Origin: an uncultured Bacteroidales bacterium
GTDB lineage: Bacteria; Bacteroidota; Bacteroidia; Bacteroidales; Paludibacteraceae
Direction: 5' to 3'
Assembly (NCBI GenBank): GCA_934725535.1
Contig: CAKVBV010000025.1
Coordinates: forward strand, 1 to 33,109
Length of the DNA: 33,109 nt
Part shown: positions 1 to 7,125 of the stretch, one piece after another
Layout of the letters: every line of letters begins with the position of its first letter
Position numbering within the stretch: position 1 is the stretch's first letter
Translations under genes and position numbers: made by a program
Notes under the pieces: model-generated
Database searches by the model: none
What the model was told of the DNA's origin: nothing
Seen by the model: the letters and a program-made list of their open reading frames with translations, nothing else

Positions 1-981
1 GTCTATAGTCTGATACTCAGCGACTTGGACGCTGCCATTACTGCCCTCGACGGCTATGCTCGTTCCGACAAAGGGCATATCAACCAGGCAGTGGCGTATG
101 GTCTGCGTGCCCGCGCCAACCTCGCGATGAAGAACTATGCCGCCGCAGCATCCGATGCCTCGCAGTGTCTCACGCTTTCGGGGGCCACGCCCTACTCGCT
201 CGCCGATGTCAGCAAACCCAACTTCTGCTCCGCCGATGCCAATAGCGTCATCTGGGCGAACATCATCAGCGCGTCCAACGACATCGTCCTGTCGAGTATC
301 GTCAATTGGCCGGCGCACCTATCCACCTTCTACACAGATGGTTACACCGGTGTAGGTGCCACGCGCTCTATCACCAAAGCCCTCTATGCACAAATCCCCA
401 ACGGCGATGTGCGCAAGGGCTGGTGGCTCAACGCCAACGGCGAGTCGGCACTCCTCAACAACAGCAACTACCAATCCTACAAAGCCAACTTTGCTGCCGC
501 CAACGCCTACACCAATGTCAAGTTCGGTGTCGCCGGCGACAACACCACCACCCTCTCCGCGGCGGCAGACTGGCTGCTCATGCGTGCCGAGGAGATGCTG
601 CTCATTCAGGCGGAGGGACTCGCCATGTCGGGCAACACTGCCGATGGCAAAGCCGTCCTCGAGAACTTCGTGCAGAACTACCGCTACGCGGGCTACACCT
701 GCAAGGCGAACTCCCCCGAGGAGTTGCAGGACGAGATTTGGCTACAACGCCGTATCGAACTCTGGGGCGAAGGCTTTGCTTTCTTCGACCTCATGCGTCT
801 CCAAAAGCCGCTTGTCCGCGAGAAAGGCGAGGGCGCAGGCTACTATCCCGTGGCTTGGCAGTACTCCATTCCCGCCAACGCGCCCATCCTCCTCTGGATG
901 ATTCCCCAGAGCGAGATAGAGGCAAACGATGGCATCTCCGAATCGGACAACAACCCCAAAGCAGCCTCCCCAACCGTGTAG
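1..981 (+). CDS. SusD/RagB-family outer-membrane glycan-binding lipoprotein, C-terminal part
   Basis: The reading frame is open from the first base, so the 5' end (signal peptide and lipobox) lies outside the window; about 326 residues are visible. The first residues, with alternating helices rich in Ala and Leu (LDAAITALDGYA, then NQAVAYGLRARANLAM), match the TPR-like helices of SusD/RagB proteins. Near the C-terminus, EIWLQRRIELWGEGFAFFDLMRL is the family's typical late motif, followed by a short tail ending in a residue pattern around an IPQSE-like segment. Family members sit on the outer leaflet as a lid over a SusC TonB-dependent transporter and bind oligosaccharides or peptides. The partner susC would be expected just upstream and is not visible. 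The next lipoprotein starts 27 bases after the stop, which suggests one transcription unit. The substrate cannot be inferred. Confidence 0.85.
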   Translation, partial: VYSLILSDLDAAITALDGYARSDKGHINQAVAYGLRARANLAMKNYAAAASDASQCLTLSGATPYSLADVSKPNFCSADANSVIWANIISASNDIVLSSIVNWPAHLSTFYTDGYTGVGATRSITKALYAQIPNGDVRKGWWLNANGESALLNNSNYQSYKANFAAANAYTNVKFGVAGDNTTTLSAAADWLLMRAEEMLLIQAEGLAMSGNTADGKAVLENFVQNYRYAGYTCKANSPEELQDEIWLQRRIELWGEGFAFFDLMRLQKPLVREKGEGAGYYPVAWQYSIPANAPILLWMIPQSEIEANDGISESDNNPKAASPTV

Positions 982-1008
982 TAAAACGCCATAATAGATT
1001 ATACAACA

Positions 1009-3126
1009 ATGAAATACATACCATACCTTGCAGCCGCCCTGTTGCTGGCGGGCTGCGCTGACAACATACAGCGGACCGACTCGCCCGTCTTCCCGTCCGA
1101 CTCCGCAGCCGTCTATTTCTCCGCCCCTGACGAGACGGGCTCCGAGGCAGACCCCACCTTGGGCATCACCACCCACACCGTCACCATCGAGCGCACGCAA
1201 TCCGAAGGCTCTCTCACTGTTCCCCTGACCATTCTCGAGAACACCGACGACATCTTCACCGTGCCTTCGTCCGTAACCTTTGCCGATGGTGCTACCACTG
1301 CCACTTTCGAGGTCGCTTTCCCTGATGCCGAACTCGGCAAGGAGTACTTCCTCACCCTTTCCGTGGACGCTGACCACACCAACCCCTACCTCACCGCGCA
1401 GGCCACCTACCAACTCTCCATGACCCTCATCTCATGGACCGACGCGCCCGAGAAGGCGGTCATCGTGGACGGATTCTTCTCTATGTACGGCATCAACGGC
1501 AAGGACTATCCCTTCTATTGCGACTACCAGACCGCCACGCTGCCCGACGGTTCCACCCGCTACCGCTTCCTCAACCCCTACAACGTCGTGGCACCTGCCG
1601 ACTGCGCACCCGACGGGTACGGCATCTATCCGATGTGGGCGTTATTTGAGGACGGCGATGTCGTGGACCCCTCCGCCAACGGCAACATGGTGGCTGCGGT
1701 GGACAACGACAACAACGTCACCATTGCACACTTCCTCATCGGAGCAGACCTCGGCTATGGCGTGGAGTACGGTGGCTCTGTCATCGGCAACTACTATGCT
1801 CTCGGTGAGTCCGACACCTACAACCCGGGCATACTTGCTGACGGCGTCATCACCTTTGCCGCGGGCGACCTCTACATCTACGAGGACGATGTGTACTCCG
1901 CGGGCGAGATGAGCATCTGGCTCTCTGCCGCTGCCTACCGGAGTGCCGTCTCGGCTATCCACATCACCGACTTCAACGCCCCCCAATGGCAATGGGACAC
2001 CCTCGCCAATGCCACCACGCAGTACGAGTCACAACTCTTTGGCACCCGTTGGCAGGACCAGCCACTCTGTGCCGCCATCGACCTTGACCCCGAGCATGGC
2101 GCCGCCTCCGAGTTCCTCAATCTCTACTATCTCCCCTCGCTCTATGCCGACGGCTACGGATTTGCCTTCTACTGGAACCCTGAAGACGGCAGCCTGTCCG
2201 TCCCCGCCAACCAGCCCACGGGCAAGACGCTCTTCGACAAGCAGATAGTCGTCTCCTCCGCGGGCACCGCGGTCGCCAACACCTACACCGTGCAGGGCGA
2301 GACCGTCACCGAACTCACTTTCCCGCTGTCCGTGCAGACAGATGACGGCAATCTCATCGGCACCTACACCGAGACCTACCTCTGTGCCGCCAACGCCATT
2401 CACTTCACCGCCGCCGACTACGTGGGTGCCTTCACCCTCAGTGGCACACCTTTTGTGGAGGACGATGCCACCTCGCTCCCTGTTGAGATTGGCAATGCCG
2501 ACGGCACCCTCGCCATCACGGGCATACCCTATGCCAAGAGCATCGCGGCTGCCTACGACGAGGCTGCCAACCTGCTCACAATTGATGCGCAATCATTGGC
2601 AACGCAGAAGGTCAACGGGCAGTTCAAGAAGATGACCCTCTTCCCGACGGCGGACGGCGAAGAGTCCGAGGCTCCCCTGTTGTTGGAGATGTCGCTCCGC
2701 GGTATCATCGAACTATCGCCCTCGTCCGAAGCGGACGGTTTCGCCATCTACTGCACCTCCGATGAGCAACTCTACGGCGGCATGTATGACCTCACCCTCA
2801 CCCCCGCCGCCACCTCCTCCGCTCCTGCTCACGCCCCCACCGCTAAGGCTTTCGCCCCTGCCCACACACCCGCTGCTCTTGCTACCACATCAGCCCGCAC
2901 GTCCGCTGCTATCGCCTCCACAGCAGCCCACTCACCGGCAGCCTTTGTCCCCTCATCGACTCACTCACCGGCAGCCTTTGCCCCCTCATCGACCCACGCA
3001 TCCGCTGCCTTCAATTCCGCCCCCTATGCCTTGCCGTGGTGCAAAGACCGCAGTGCCCTCGGCACCTCGCACCTCACCACCCACGGCAAAGCACCTTGGA
3101 TACGCACAAATGCGAAAAGGTATTAA
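1009..3126 (+). CDS. large surface lipoprotein downstream of susD, with repetitive C-terminal tail
   Basis: A 705-residue protein with a lipoprotein signal peptide: a short basic start, a hydrophobic run and the lipobox LAGC (Cys16). Residues about 30-145 resemble a Calx-beta-like or immunoglobulin-like beta-sandwich (segments such as TVPLTILENTDDIFTVPSSVTFADGATT). The middle (about 150-600) is rich in Tyr, Asp and Gly and looks like further beta-rich extracellular domains, which I do not recognise. Residues about 608-673 are six 11-residue Ala/Pro/Ser/Thr repeats, then a basic end. The position straight after a susD-like gene is where SusE/SusF-like glycan-binding proteins often lie, so a surface glycan- or peptide-binding role is a reasonable inference from context only. 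The ATG is chosen because it directly precedes the signal peptide. Confidence 0.8.
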   Translation: MKYIPYLAAALLLAGCADNIQRTDSPVFPSDSAAVYFSAPDETGSEADPTLGITTHTVTIERTQSEGSLTVPLTILENTDDIFTVPSSVTFADGATTATFEVAFPDAELGKEYFLTLSVDADHTNPYLTAQATYQLSMTLISWTDAPEKAVIVDGFFSMYGINGKDYPFYCDYQTATLPDGSTRYRFLNPYNVVAPADCAPDGYGIYPMWALFEDGDVVDPSANGNMVAAVDNDNNVTIAHFLIGADLGYGVEYGGSVIGNYYALGESDTYNPGILADGVITFAAGDLYIYEDDVYSAGEMSIWLSAAAYRSAVSAIHITDFNAPQWQWDTLANATTQYESQLFGTRWQDQPLCAAIDLDPEHGAASEFLNLYYLPSLYADGYGFAFYWNPEDGSLSVPANQPTGKTLFDKQIVVSSAGTAVANTYTVQGETVTELTFPLSVQTDDGNLIGTYTETYLCAANAIHFTAADYVGAFTLSGTPFVEDDATSLPVEIGNADGTLAITGIPYAKSIAAAYDEAANLLTIDAQSLATQKVNGQFKKMTLFPTADGEESEAPLLLEMSLRGIIELSPSSEADGFAIYCTSDEQLYGGMYDLTLTPAATSSAPAHAPTAKAFAPAHTPAALATTSARTSAAIASTAAHSPAAFVPSSTHSPAAFAPSSTHASAAFNSAPYALPWCKDRSALGTSHLTTHGKAPWIRTNAKRY
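2830..3027 (+). repeat. six 33-base coding repeats (11 residues each)
   Basis: Inside the 3' end of the lipoprotein gene, six consecutive 33-base units start at 2830, 2863, 2896, 2929, 2962 and 2995. Units 4 and 5 are nearly identical in DNA and encode HSPAAFVPSST and HSPAAFAPSST. The others are diverged versions such as HTPAALATTSA and HASAAFNSAPY. The tail is rich in Ala, Pro, Ser and Thr, has no predicted fold, and could be a flexible or glycosylated stalk. Copy number may vary between strains. Confidence 0.8.
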
Positions 3127-3142
3127 CCATTAACTATTACTC

Positions 3143-3175
3143 ACACTTAACTCGAGTCAACCTCGAGTTAAGTGT
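3143..3175 (+). terminator. perfect 14-bp hairpin after the lipoprotein gene
   Basis: The arms ACACTTAACTCGAG (3143-3156) and its exact complement (3162-3175) are separated by the 5-base loop TCAAC. It begins 16 bases after the stop codon. No T-run follows, so it is either a weak terminator or an mRNA 3'-end stabiliser. The right arm runs directly into the 11-base array. Confidence 0.55.
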
Positions 3176-3263
3176 ATGAGATTAGTATGAGATTAGTATG
3201 TGATTAGTATGTGATTAGTATGTGATTGCCGAGAGAATATCGAAAGAATATCGAGGGACTAAC
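3174..3263 (+). repeat. 11-base-period tandem array A
   Basis: Five 11-base units of the form GTATGWGATTR occupy 3174-3228 with almost no variation. After a 2-base gap come three more 11-base units (3231-3263), the first two being GAGAGAATATC and GAAAGAATATC and the third diverged. It is intergenic and read on the purine-rich strand. Arrays with the same period lie at 6946, 15759 and 17303. Confidence 0.85.
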
Positions 3264-3281
3264 AAGTATGGAGACGACGCA

Positions 3282-3309
3282 TGGGGGACGACGCGGCTCG
3301 CGTCGTCAA
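3282..3309 (+). repeat. GC-rich palindromic interspersed repeat, copy 1
   Basis: After TGGGG, a perfect 9-base inverted repeat, GACGACGCG (3287-3295) and CGCGTCGTC (3299-3307), surrounds the loop GCT and is followed by AA. An extra left half-arm, GACGACGC, lies at 3273-3280. The same element recurs at 4601, 4667 and, inverted, at 17928. It resembles REP-type elements in size and position, though no REP transposase is visible. Confidence 0.8.
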
Positions 3310-3455
3310 TGTCCTACAGGTGACACAGATGCTACATAGGGCGCTCTCCTCGTCCGCGGTTCAGAGACAGACAAGGCACGGCTACCACTCATCTCCCCAA
3401 ATTACGCCCCCAAACTAACAAGTATATCAATGTTCAACTTAAAAAACAAACAACA

Positions 3456-4493
3456 ATGAAAAAGTATTTTTATTTCGCATCGGTTGCGCTCATGAGTGTT
3501 GCCTTTGCATCGTGTGAGAAGAAACCCGAACCCACACCCGACCCCGAACCGCAACCCGAAGAGAAAGTGGTGAATGTAGCCCTGAGTTATTTCACGGCTG
3601 ACGACTATTTCGCGGAAGGTGGCGACTATGCCCTTACCTTCCTTGGCACCGACGACAAGGACATCGTTTACTATGCTCAGTTCGACATCCTGCCCGAAAC
3701 GGCTACCATTCTTGGCACTTATTCGCTGGCGGACAAGACCTTGAGCAGCGAGTATTCCGCATTCCTTATCAACTATACCGACAATTCTACCCAGGAAGAC
3801 TTCGTCTTTCCCGACACCATGTCCGTAACCCTTACGGCGAATGGCGACAACTATGACGTCAAGGCTGAAATCGTATATGCGGGTGTCACCTATGCCTTGT
3901 CGGCTACCAACCTGACGCTCACCGACCCCGCATGGCAGTACGAACCGACGGAAAAGACGACTCTCAACGAGACATACACCGCTTTTGAGGGTATCGACTA
4001 CACCGCTGACTATCAGACTGTCTCTATCTTCTTGGACAATGAGAAGACCTTTGTCTCACTGGAGATTGTTGCTGACTCTGCCCTTGCCGCAGGCACATAT
4101 CCTATCAGCGACACCTATGAGGTGGGCACTGCCTTGGCTTCCGAGGGATATAGTTCTGACTACCAATACGATACCCCGTCTTTCTTGGGTGTTTACACCG
4201 ATGCGGACGGACACTACGACGAAACATACTATTTCGTAAGCGGTCAAGTCGTTGTATCGTACCCTGCGGAGGGTACTATCTCTGTACAGGGTACAGCCAC
4301 TTCCTACTATGGTTCCACCATCACTTTTTCCTATAGTGGTGCTTATACATGGCAAATCGACGATGAGGATACCGAATCGCCTGCCGCACTCCCCGCGAAG
4401 TTAGCGGCTAAGAAACCCGCATCGCACAAGGTATTCAAGCAATCGCACAAGGTCATCAACACCCCGAAACTGCATACCCTGCGCACCAAATAA
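3456..4493 (+). CDS. unrecognised surface lipoprotein with Pro/Glu linker
   Basis: A 345-residue protein with a lipoprotein signal peptide (MKKYFYF start, lipobox FASC, Cys20). A Pro/Glu/Asp-rich linker follows (residues 21-36, KKPEPTPDPEPQPEE), then about 260 residues rich in Thr, Tyr, Asp and Ala that look like two beta-sandwich domains (about 40-165 and 170-305). The last 40 residues are strongly basic (Lys/His rich), an unusual end for such a protein. I do not recognise a family. A terminator follows at 4523. Anchoring in the outer membrane is inferred from the signal and the linker. No convincing promoter is seen upstream, so it could be transcribed from its own unseen promoter or by read-through from the susD region. 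Confidence 0.75.
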   Translation: MKKYFYFASVALMSVAFASCEKKPEPTPDPEPQPEEKVVNVALSYFTADDYFAEGGDYALTFLGTDDKDIVYYAQFDILPETATILGTYSLADKTLSSEYSAFLINYTDNSTQEDFVFPDTMSVTLTANGDNYDVKAEIVYAGVTYALSATNLTLTDPAWQYEPTEKTTLNETYTAFEGIDYTADYQTVSIFLDNEKTFVSLEIVADSALAAGTYPISDTYEVGTALASEGYSSDYQYDTPSFLGVYTDADGHYDETYYFVSGQVVVSYPAEGTISVQGTATSYYGSTITFSYSGAYTWQIDDEDTESPAALPAKLAAKKPASHKVFKQSHKVINTPKLHTLRTK

Positions 4494-4522
4494 AACAGGT
4501 GTGTATAACCGTTATTGTAGCA

Positions 4523-4560
4523 AGAGGCTGTTTGGTAACTCCGGACAGCCTCTCGTTTTA
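4523..4560 (+). terminator. intrinsic terminator of the lipoprotein gene
   Basis: The arms AGAGGCTGT (4523-4531) and ACAGCCTCT (4545-4553) pair perfectly around a 13-base loop and are followed by a T-rich stretch, CGTTTTA. It lies 30 bases after the stop of the gene ending at 4493. Confidence 0.75.
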
Positions 4561-4600
4561 GTTTGTGGACGACTCTGTGCCGGTGTGACGACGCAGTGCT

Positions 4601-4627
4601 TGGGGGACGACGCGGCTCACGTCGTCA
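4601..4627 (+). repeat. GC-rich palindromic interspersed repeat, copy 2
   Basis: TGGGG is followed by arm GACGACGCG (4606-4614), loop GCT, and arm CACGTCGTC (4618-4626). One G-to-A change breaks a single pair. An extra left half-arm lies at 4587-4594, as in copy 1. The 10-base right end ACGTCGTCAT also occurs alone at 6421-6430. Confidence 0.75.
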
Positions 4628-4666
4628 TACTACACAATAGAAGACAAGTGATAAAGATATTGCGTT

Positions 4667-4694
4667 TGGGGGACGACGCGGCTCGCGTCGTCAA
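4667..4694 (+). repeat. GC-rich palindromic interspersed repeat, copy 3
   Basis: TGGGG is followed by perfect arms GACGACGCG (4672-4680) and CGCGTCGTC (4684-4692) around GCT, then AA. It is identical to copy 1 over the whole core and lies only 40 bases after copy 2, in the same orientation. Confidence 0.8.
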
Positions 4695-4717
4695 AAGAAG
4701 ATATAGCATTTGCATAT

Positions 4718-4749
4718 CTTGCAGATGCCATAAAAGTATTGTAATTTTG
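4718..4749 (+). promoter_or_regulatory. Bacteroidota-type promoter of the ECF sigma gene
   Basis: CTTG (4718-4721) is followed by 20 bases and then TAATTTTG (4742-4749), matching the TTTG-N19-21-TAnnTTTG consensus. Transcription would start near 4756, about 40 bases before the ATG at 4796. Confidence 0.65.
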
Positions 4750-4795
4750 CAGTTATATTGAACGTTTACGCACGTCAGTCGTATGCACTAATGAC

Positions 4796-5383
4796 ATGAG
4801 GATATTTCAACGACATACGTACAGCAAGCAGACAGACGAAGACTTGATGTGTCTCGTGCAGAATAGGGACGAGGCAGCGTTCGGGGTGCTGTTTGACAGG
4901 TATGCGGGTGCGGTGCAGTCGTTCTTCAGCAGGCGAGTGAACGGGGATGAGGAGGTGGCGGCTGACTTGACGCAAGATATATTCCTCGTGCTGTGGAGCA
5001 AAAGCCAAGCCTATCGGCAGGGGCAACAAGTGCGACCGTGGCTGTTCACTATTGCGTACAACAGACTGAAAGATTACTACAAAAGCGTTGATTATCAGGT
5101 ACTTTATGCGGAAGAAATGTTGCAAACAAGCGAAGAGGCGGCGGAAGATATGACTGCCCTGCGCATGGACGAAAGGCGATTTGACGAGATACTCAGGCAA
5201 GTGCTGGCGCAACTGACGGAGGGGGAACAGGTATTGTTTGACCTGCGGTTTTGGGAGGAACTTTCAGTGGCAGAGATAGCCGAGGTAGTGGGTGTACCCG
5301 AGGGTACGGTGAAGTCGCGGTTGCATGCCTTGACACAAAAATTACGGGAGCGAATGAGACCCTACGAGTACAGGGGAACGTAA
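4796..5383 (+). CDS. ECF-family RNA polymerase sigma-70 factor
   Basis: A 195-residue protein of the usual ECF length. Region 2 (about residues 22-95) has the pattern DEAAFGVLFDRYAGAV, DLTQDIFLVLWS and RPWLFTIAYNRLKDYYK, which binds core polymerase and the -10 element. Region 4 (about 140-190) has SVAEIAEVVGVPEGTVKSRL, a helix-turn-helix for the -35 element. The linker is acidic. The next gene encodes a single-pass membrane protein, and two small lipoproteins follow, so this looks like a sigma factor unit responding to the cell envelope. The neighbour is not a recognisable FecR-type anti-sigma factor, so the signal is unknown. The start ATG lies downstream of a good promoter. Confidence 0.92.
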   Translation: MRIFQRHTYSKQTDEDLMCLVQNRDEAAFGVLFDRYAGAVQSFFSRRVNGDEEVAADLTQDIFLVLWSKSQAYRQGQQVRPWLFTIAYNRLKDYYKSVDYQVLYAEEMLQTSEEAAEDMTALRMDERRFDEILRQVLAQLTEGEQVLFDLRFWEELSVAEIAEVVGVPEGTVKSRLHALTQKLRERMRPYEYRGT

Positions 5384-5401
5384 ATTATCAGAGAAATAGA
5401 A

Positions 5402-5424
5402 CATTAATTACCATGTAATTAACC
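5402..5424. repeat. AT-rich intergenic palindromic motif, copy 1
   Basis: CATTAATTACC is followed by a spacer and TAATTAACC, giving inverted TTAATT-like arms. Near-identical copies lie at 18797-18818 and 28238-28259. This copy is the most diverged. Confidence 0.55.
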
Positions 5425-5436
5425 ATTAATTTAAGT

Positions 5437-5919
5437 ATGTATAAGTTTATGAATCAGTCAGATAAGAAACAGATGAGAGATGCGCAATGGCAGGGTGCGG
5501 GTTCGTTTGAGGACCAGTTGCGGGCATCGGTCGGGCGCAGAAAACAGGCGGAAGGGATGGCGAAGCCGAGCGTGAAAGTGCAGAATCCGATAGGGAAGCC
5601 GCAACAGGTGGTGCGGTTGGCATCACGGAGAATGTGGCGGAGCGTAGCGGGAGTGGCAGTGGTGGTAGTGCTGGGCATAGCGATAGTACAGCCGTGGAGA
5701 CAGAAGCCCGTAGTGCCTGCTGTGGAGATGCAGCCCATAACCAAAACGGTAACGCAGGTGCCCGATACGGCAATCCCCATGAAGTCCTTCCGCCAATTGT
5801 ACGAGGAGTATGCCCGATACATGGCCATGCTACGGGCACAGCAGCAAGAGGAGGAGTGGAGCCGCAAAACAGCTATGGAACAAGCAGAGGATTTCGGTAG
5901 GTTTTTGTCGCAGAATTGA
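5437..5919 (+). CDS. small single-pass membrane protein of the sigma factor unit, possible anti-sigma factor
   Basis: A 160-residue protein. The N-terminal 65 residues are polar and basic and would be cytoplasmic. One membrane segment (about residues 67-84, VAGVAVVVVLGIAIVQPW) follows, then a periplasmic part ending in a charged, Gln/Glu-rich helix (about 108-160, RQLYEEYARYMAMLRAQQQEEEWS). It starts 53 bases after the ECF sigma gene, in the place and topology of an anti-sigma factor, but I see no zinc-binding anti-sigma motif or FecR domain. The anti-sigma role is therefore inference from position and topology. An alternative ATG lies at 5449. Confidence 0.75.
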   Translation: MYKFMNQSDKKQMRDAQWQGAGSFEDQLRASVGRRKQAEGMAKPSVKVQNPIGKPQQVVRLASRRMWRSVAGVAVVVVLGIAIVQPWRQKPVVPAVEMQPITKTVTQVPDTAIPMKSFRQLYEEYARYMAMLRAQQQEEEWSRKTAMEQAEDFGRFLSQN

Positions 5920-5967
5920 GAGCGTAAACTATTGAAAATAAAACAATAACAAATTAATAAGAGCAGT

Positions 5968-6405
5968 ATGAAAAGTAGAGTATTTATCGCAATGAGTGTG
6001 GCATTGGTGGCGTTGTTTGCCATGTCGTGTACGAAACCCAAACGGGATGCATTGGCTGGGAAGATGTTTGTGTGTCCGGCAGATACTACCGCTGATCTCA
6101 AAATAAGAGGCAATGATATTGCCGCAGTGATGGGATTTAGTGACGAAGGGCATTTTATTATGGGCTTTCTCCTGACGTATGCTGGCGACTACGAAATGGT
6201 AGAGCGTGAAGACGGGCTTTATGACTTGCACTTTATCACTACGATGGGGAAAGATGTGACAGCAGAATTGGGTAATATAACATACGACCCGGAGACGGGG
6301 AAACTGGCTATTTATGATGAAAAGGGTACGTTCAGCGATTCGTTTATATGGATTGACGGTATGCACAAGGGTCCCCTTTCCGAGCACATGAATGAGTTGG
6401 AATAA
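5968..6405 (+). CDS. small lipoprotein, paralogue of the next gene
   Basis: A 145-residue protein with a lipoprotein signal (hydrophobic run, then AMSC, Cys about residue 21). The mature part begins with ALAGKMFVCP, and the downstream protein has PLAGRMFVQY at the equivalent point. Both continue with an acidic beta-rich domain containing a GFSDEGHFIMG or AFGEDGQFVAG segment and a late YDPE segment. The fold is unknown; about 120 residues of short strands would suit a lipocalin-like or small beta-barrel domain. It follows the membrane protein by 48 bases and probably belongs to the sigma factor transcript. Function is not known. Confidence 0.75.
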   Translation: MKSRVFIAMSVALVALFAMSCTKPKRDALAGKMFVCPADTTADLKIRGNDIAAVMGFSDEGHFIMGFLLTYAGDYEMVEREDGLYDLHFITTMGKDVTAELGNITYDPETGKLAIYDEKGTFSDSFIWIDGMHKGPLSEHMNELE

Positions 6406-6475
6406 GACACTCAGCAGAATACGTCGTCATAAAGATATAACTAAAAGAATACTAACCTATTAAACAGACAAAAGT

Positions 6476-6862
6476 ATGAAGAAAGTGATGTTTGTATTGC
6501 TCGCGTGCGTGCTGATAGCAGCAGGTGTGGCAGGAGCACTGACAGGGTGCAAACCCTGTACGGAGAAATCGCCTTTGGCAGGGAGAATGTTTGTGCAGTA
6601 TGACGAAAAAGGTGAAATAAGCGAAATTATGGCATTCGGGGAGGATGGGCAGTTTGTGGCAGGTGCTTGGCTTGTTGGTGGTGGAAAGTACGAATTGGGT
6701 AGGGCCGAAAGTGGCAAAGATACTATCAAACTGGTTAACGCACGTACAGGGGAAGATATGACAGCGGATATGTGGTATATGGAATATGACCCTGAAAAGG
6801 ATGAGTTGTGTTGGTCGGAATTGTACGACAAAGAGAAATCCGTCTTCACAGAATTAAAGTAG
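6476..6862 (+). CDS. small lipoprotein, paralogue of the preceding gene
   Basis: A 128-residue protein with a long hydrophobic signal and lipobox LTGC (Cys25). The mature domain shares PLAGRMFV, a GEDGQFVAGAW segment and MEYDPEKDEL with the preceding lipoprotein, so the two arose by tandem duplication and have diverged strongly. It ends the + strand unit that starts with the sigma factor. The half-palindrome at 6421-6430 and an AT-rich leader precede it, and an 11-base array and a two-way terminator follow. Function is unknown. Confidence 0.75.
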   Translation: MKKVMFVLLACVLIAAGVAGALTGCKPCTEKSPLAGRMFVQYDEKGEISEIMAFGEDGQFVAGAWLVGGGKYELGRAESGKDTIKLVNARTGEDMTADMWYMEYDPEKDELCWSELYDKEKSVFTELK

Positions 6863-6945
6863 ATTCATCTTATATGTTCGTTTTTCGATGCTACTGATAC
6901 AATAGCGATTGCCTCTTTCAGTGCGGAAAGTAAGAACGAATCTAC

Positions 6946-6989
6946 GAGTGGATAGCGGGTGGATAGCGAGTGGATAACGGGTGGATAGC
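6946..6989 (+). repeat. 11-base-period tandem array B
   Basis: Four exact 11-base units of the form GRGTGGATARC. The only differences are A or G at position 2 and A or G at position 10. It is intergenic, between the last small lipoprotein and the terminator of the ATPase operon. The unit is close to that of array D (17303-17335) read on the other strand. Confidence 0.88.
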
Positions 6990-7044
6990 AAGCACTCAAA
7001 ATAGGTGCCTTTCGCTTTTACTCAGCCTTCCTAGTCCACATACA

Positions 7045-7080
7045 AAAAGAGGTTGCCTAAACTTATAGACAACCTCTTTT
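7045..7080. terminator. bidirectional terminator between convergent units
   Basis: The arms AAAAGAGGTTG (7045-7055) and CAACCTCTTTT (7070-7080) pair perfectly around a 14-base loop. A-rich and T-rich ends give a T-run in both directions. It can end the ATPase operon (- strand) and the sigma factor unit (+ strand). Confidence 0.8.
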
Positions 7081-7125
7081 ATGTATCCCTTTAGTTGGGA
7101 TAATTGTAATGCAATCCGAAGCGGA

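Larger units (their letters stand above)
3127..3455. other. 329-base intergenic region rich in repeats
   Basis: The region holds, in order, an AT-rich post-stop motif (3122-3139), a perfect 14-base-pair hairpin (3143-3175), an 11-base-period array (3174-3263) and a GC-rich palindrome (3282-3309). In 3310-3455 I see no gene, RNA or convincing Bacteroidota promoter, only the AT-rich leader of the next lipoprotein gene. Confidence 0.7.
4494..4795. other. 302-base intergenic region
   Basis: The region contains an intrinsic terminator (4523-4560), two GC-rich palindromic repeats (4601-4627 and 4667-4694) and a promoter for the sigma factor gene (4718-4749). An open frame across it (4501-4761) mostly translates the palindromes and is not a credible gene. 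Confidence 0.7.

Noticed and set aside
3143..3175. hairpin considered as a regulator operator
   Set aside because: Position 16 bases after a stop codon favours an mRNA 3'-end role; no promoter is near it.
4501..4761. 86-codon open frame on the + strand
   Set aside because: It consists mainly of the terminator and two GC-rich palindromes translated as GDDAAHVV and GDDAARVV; no protein-like features.
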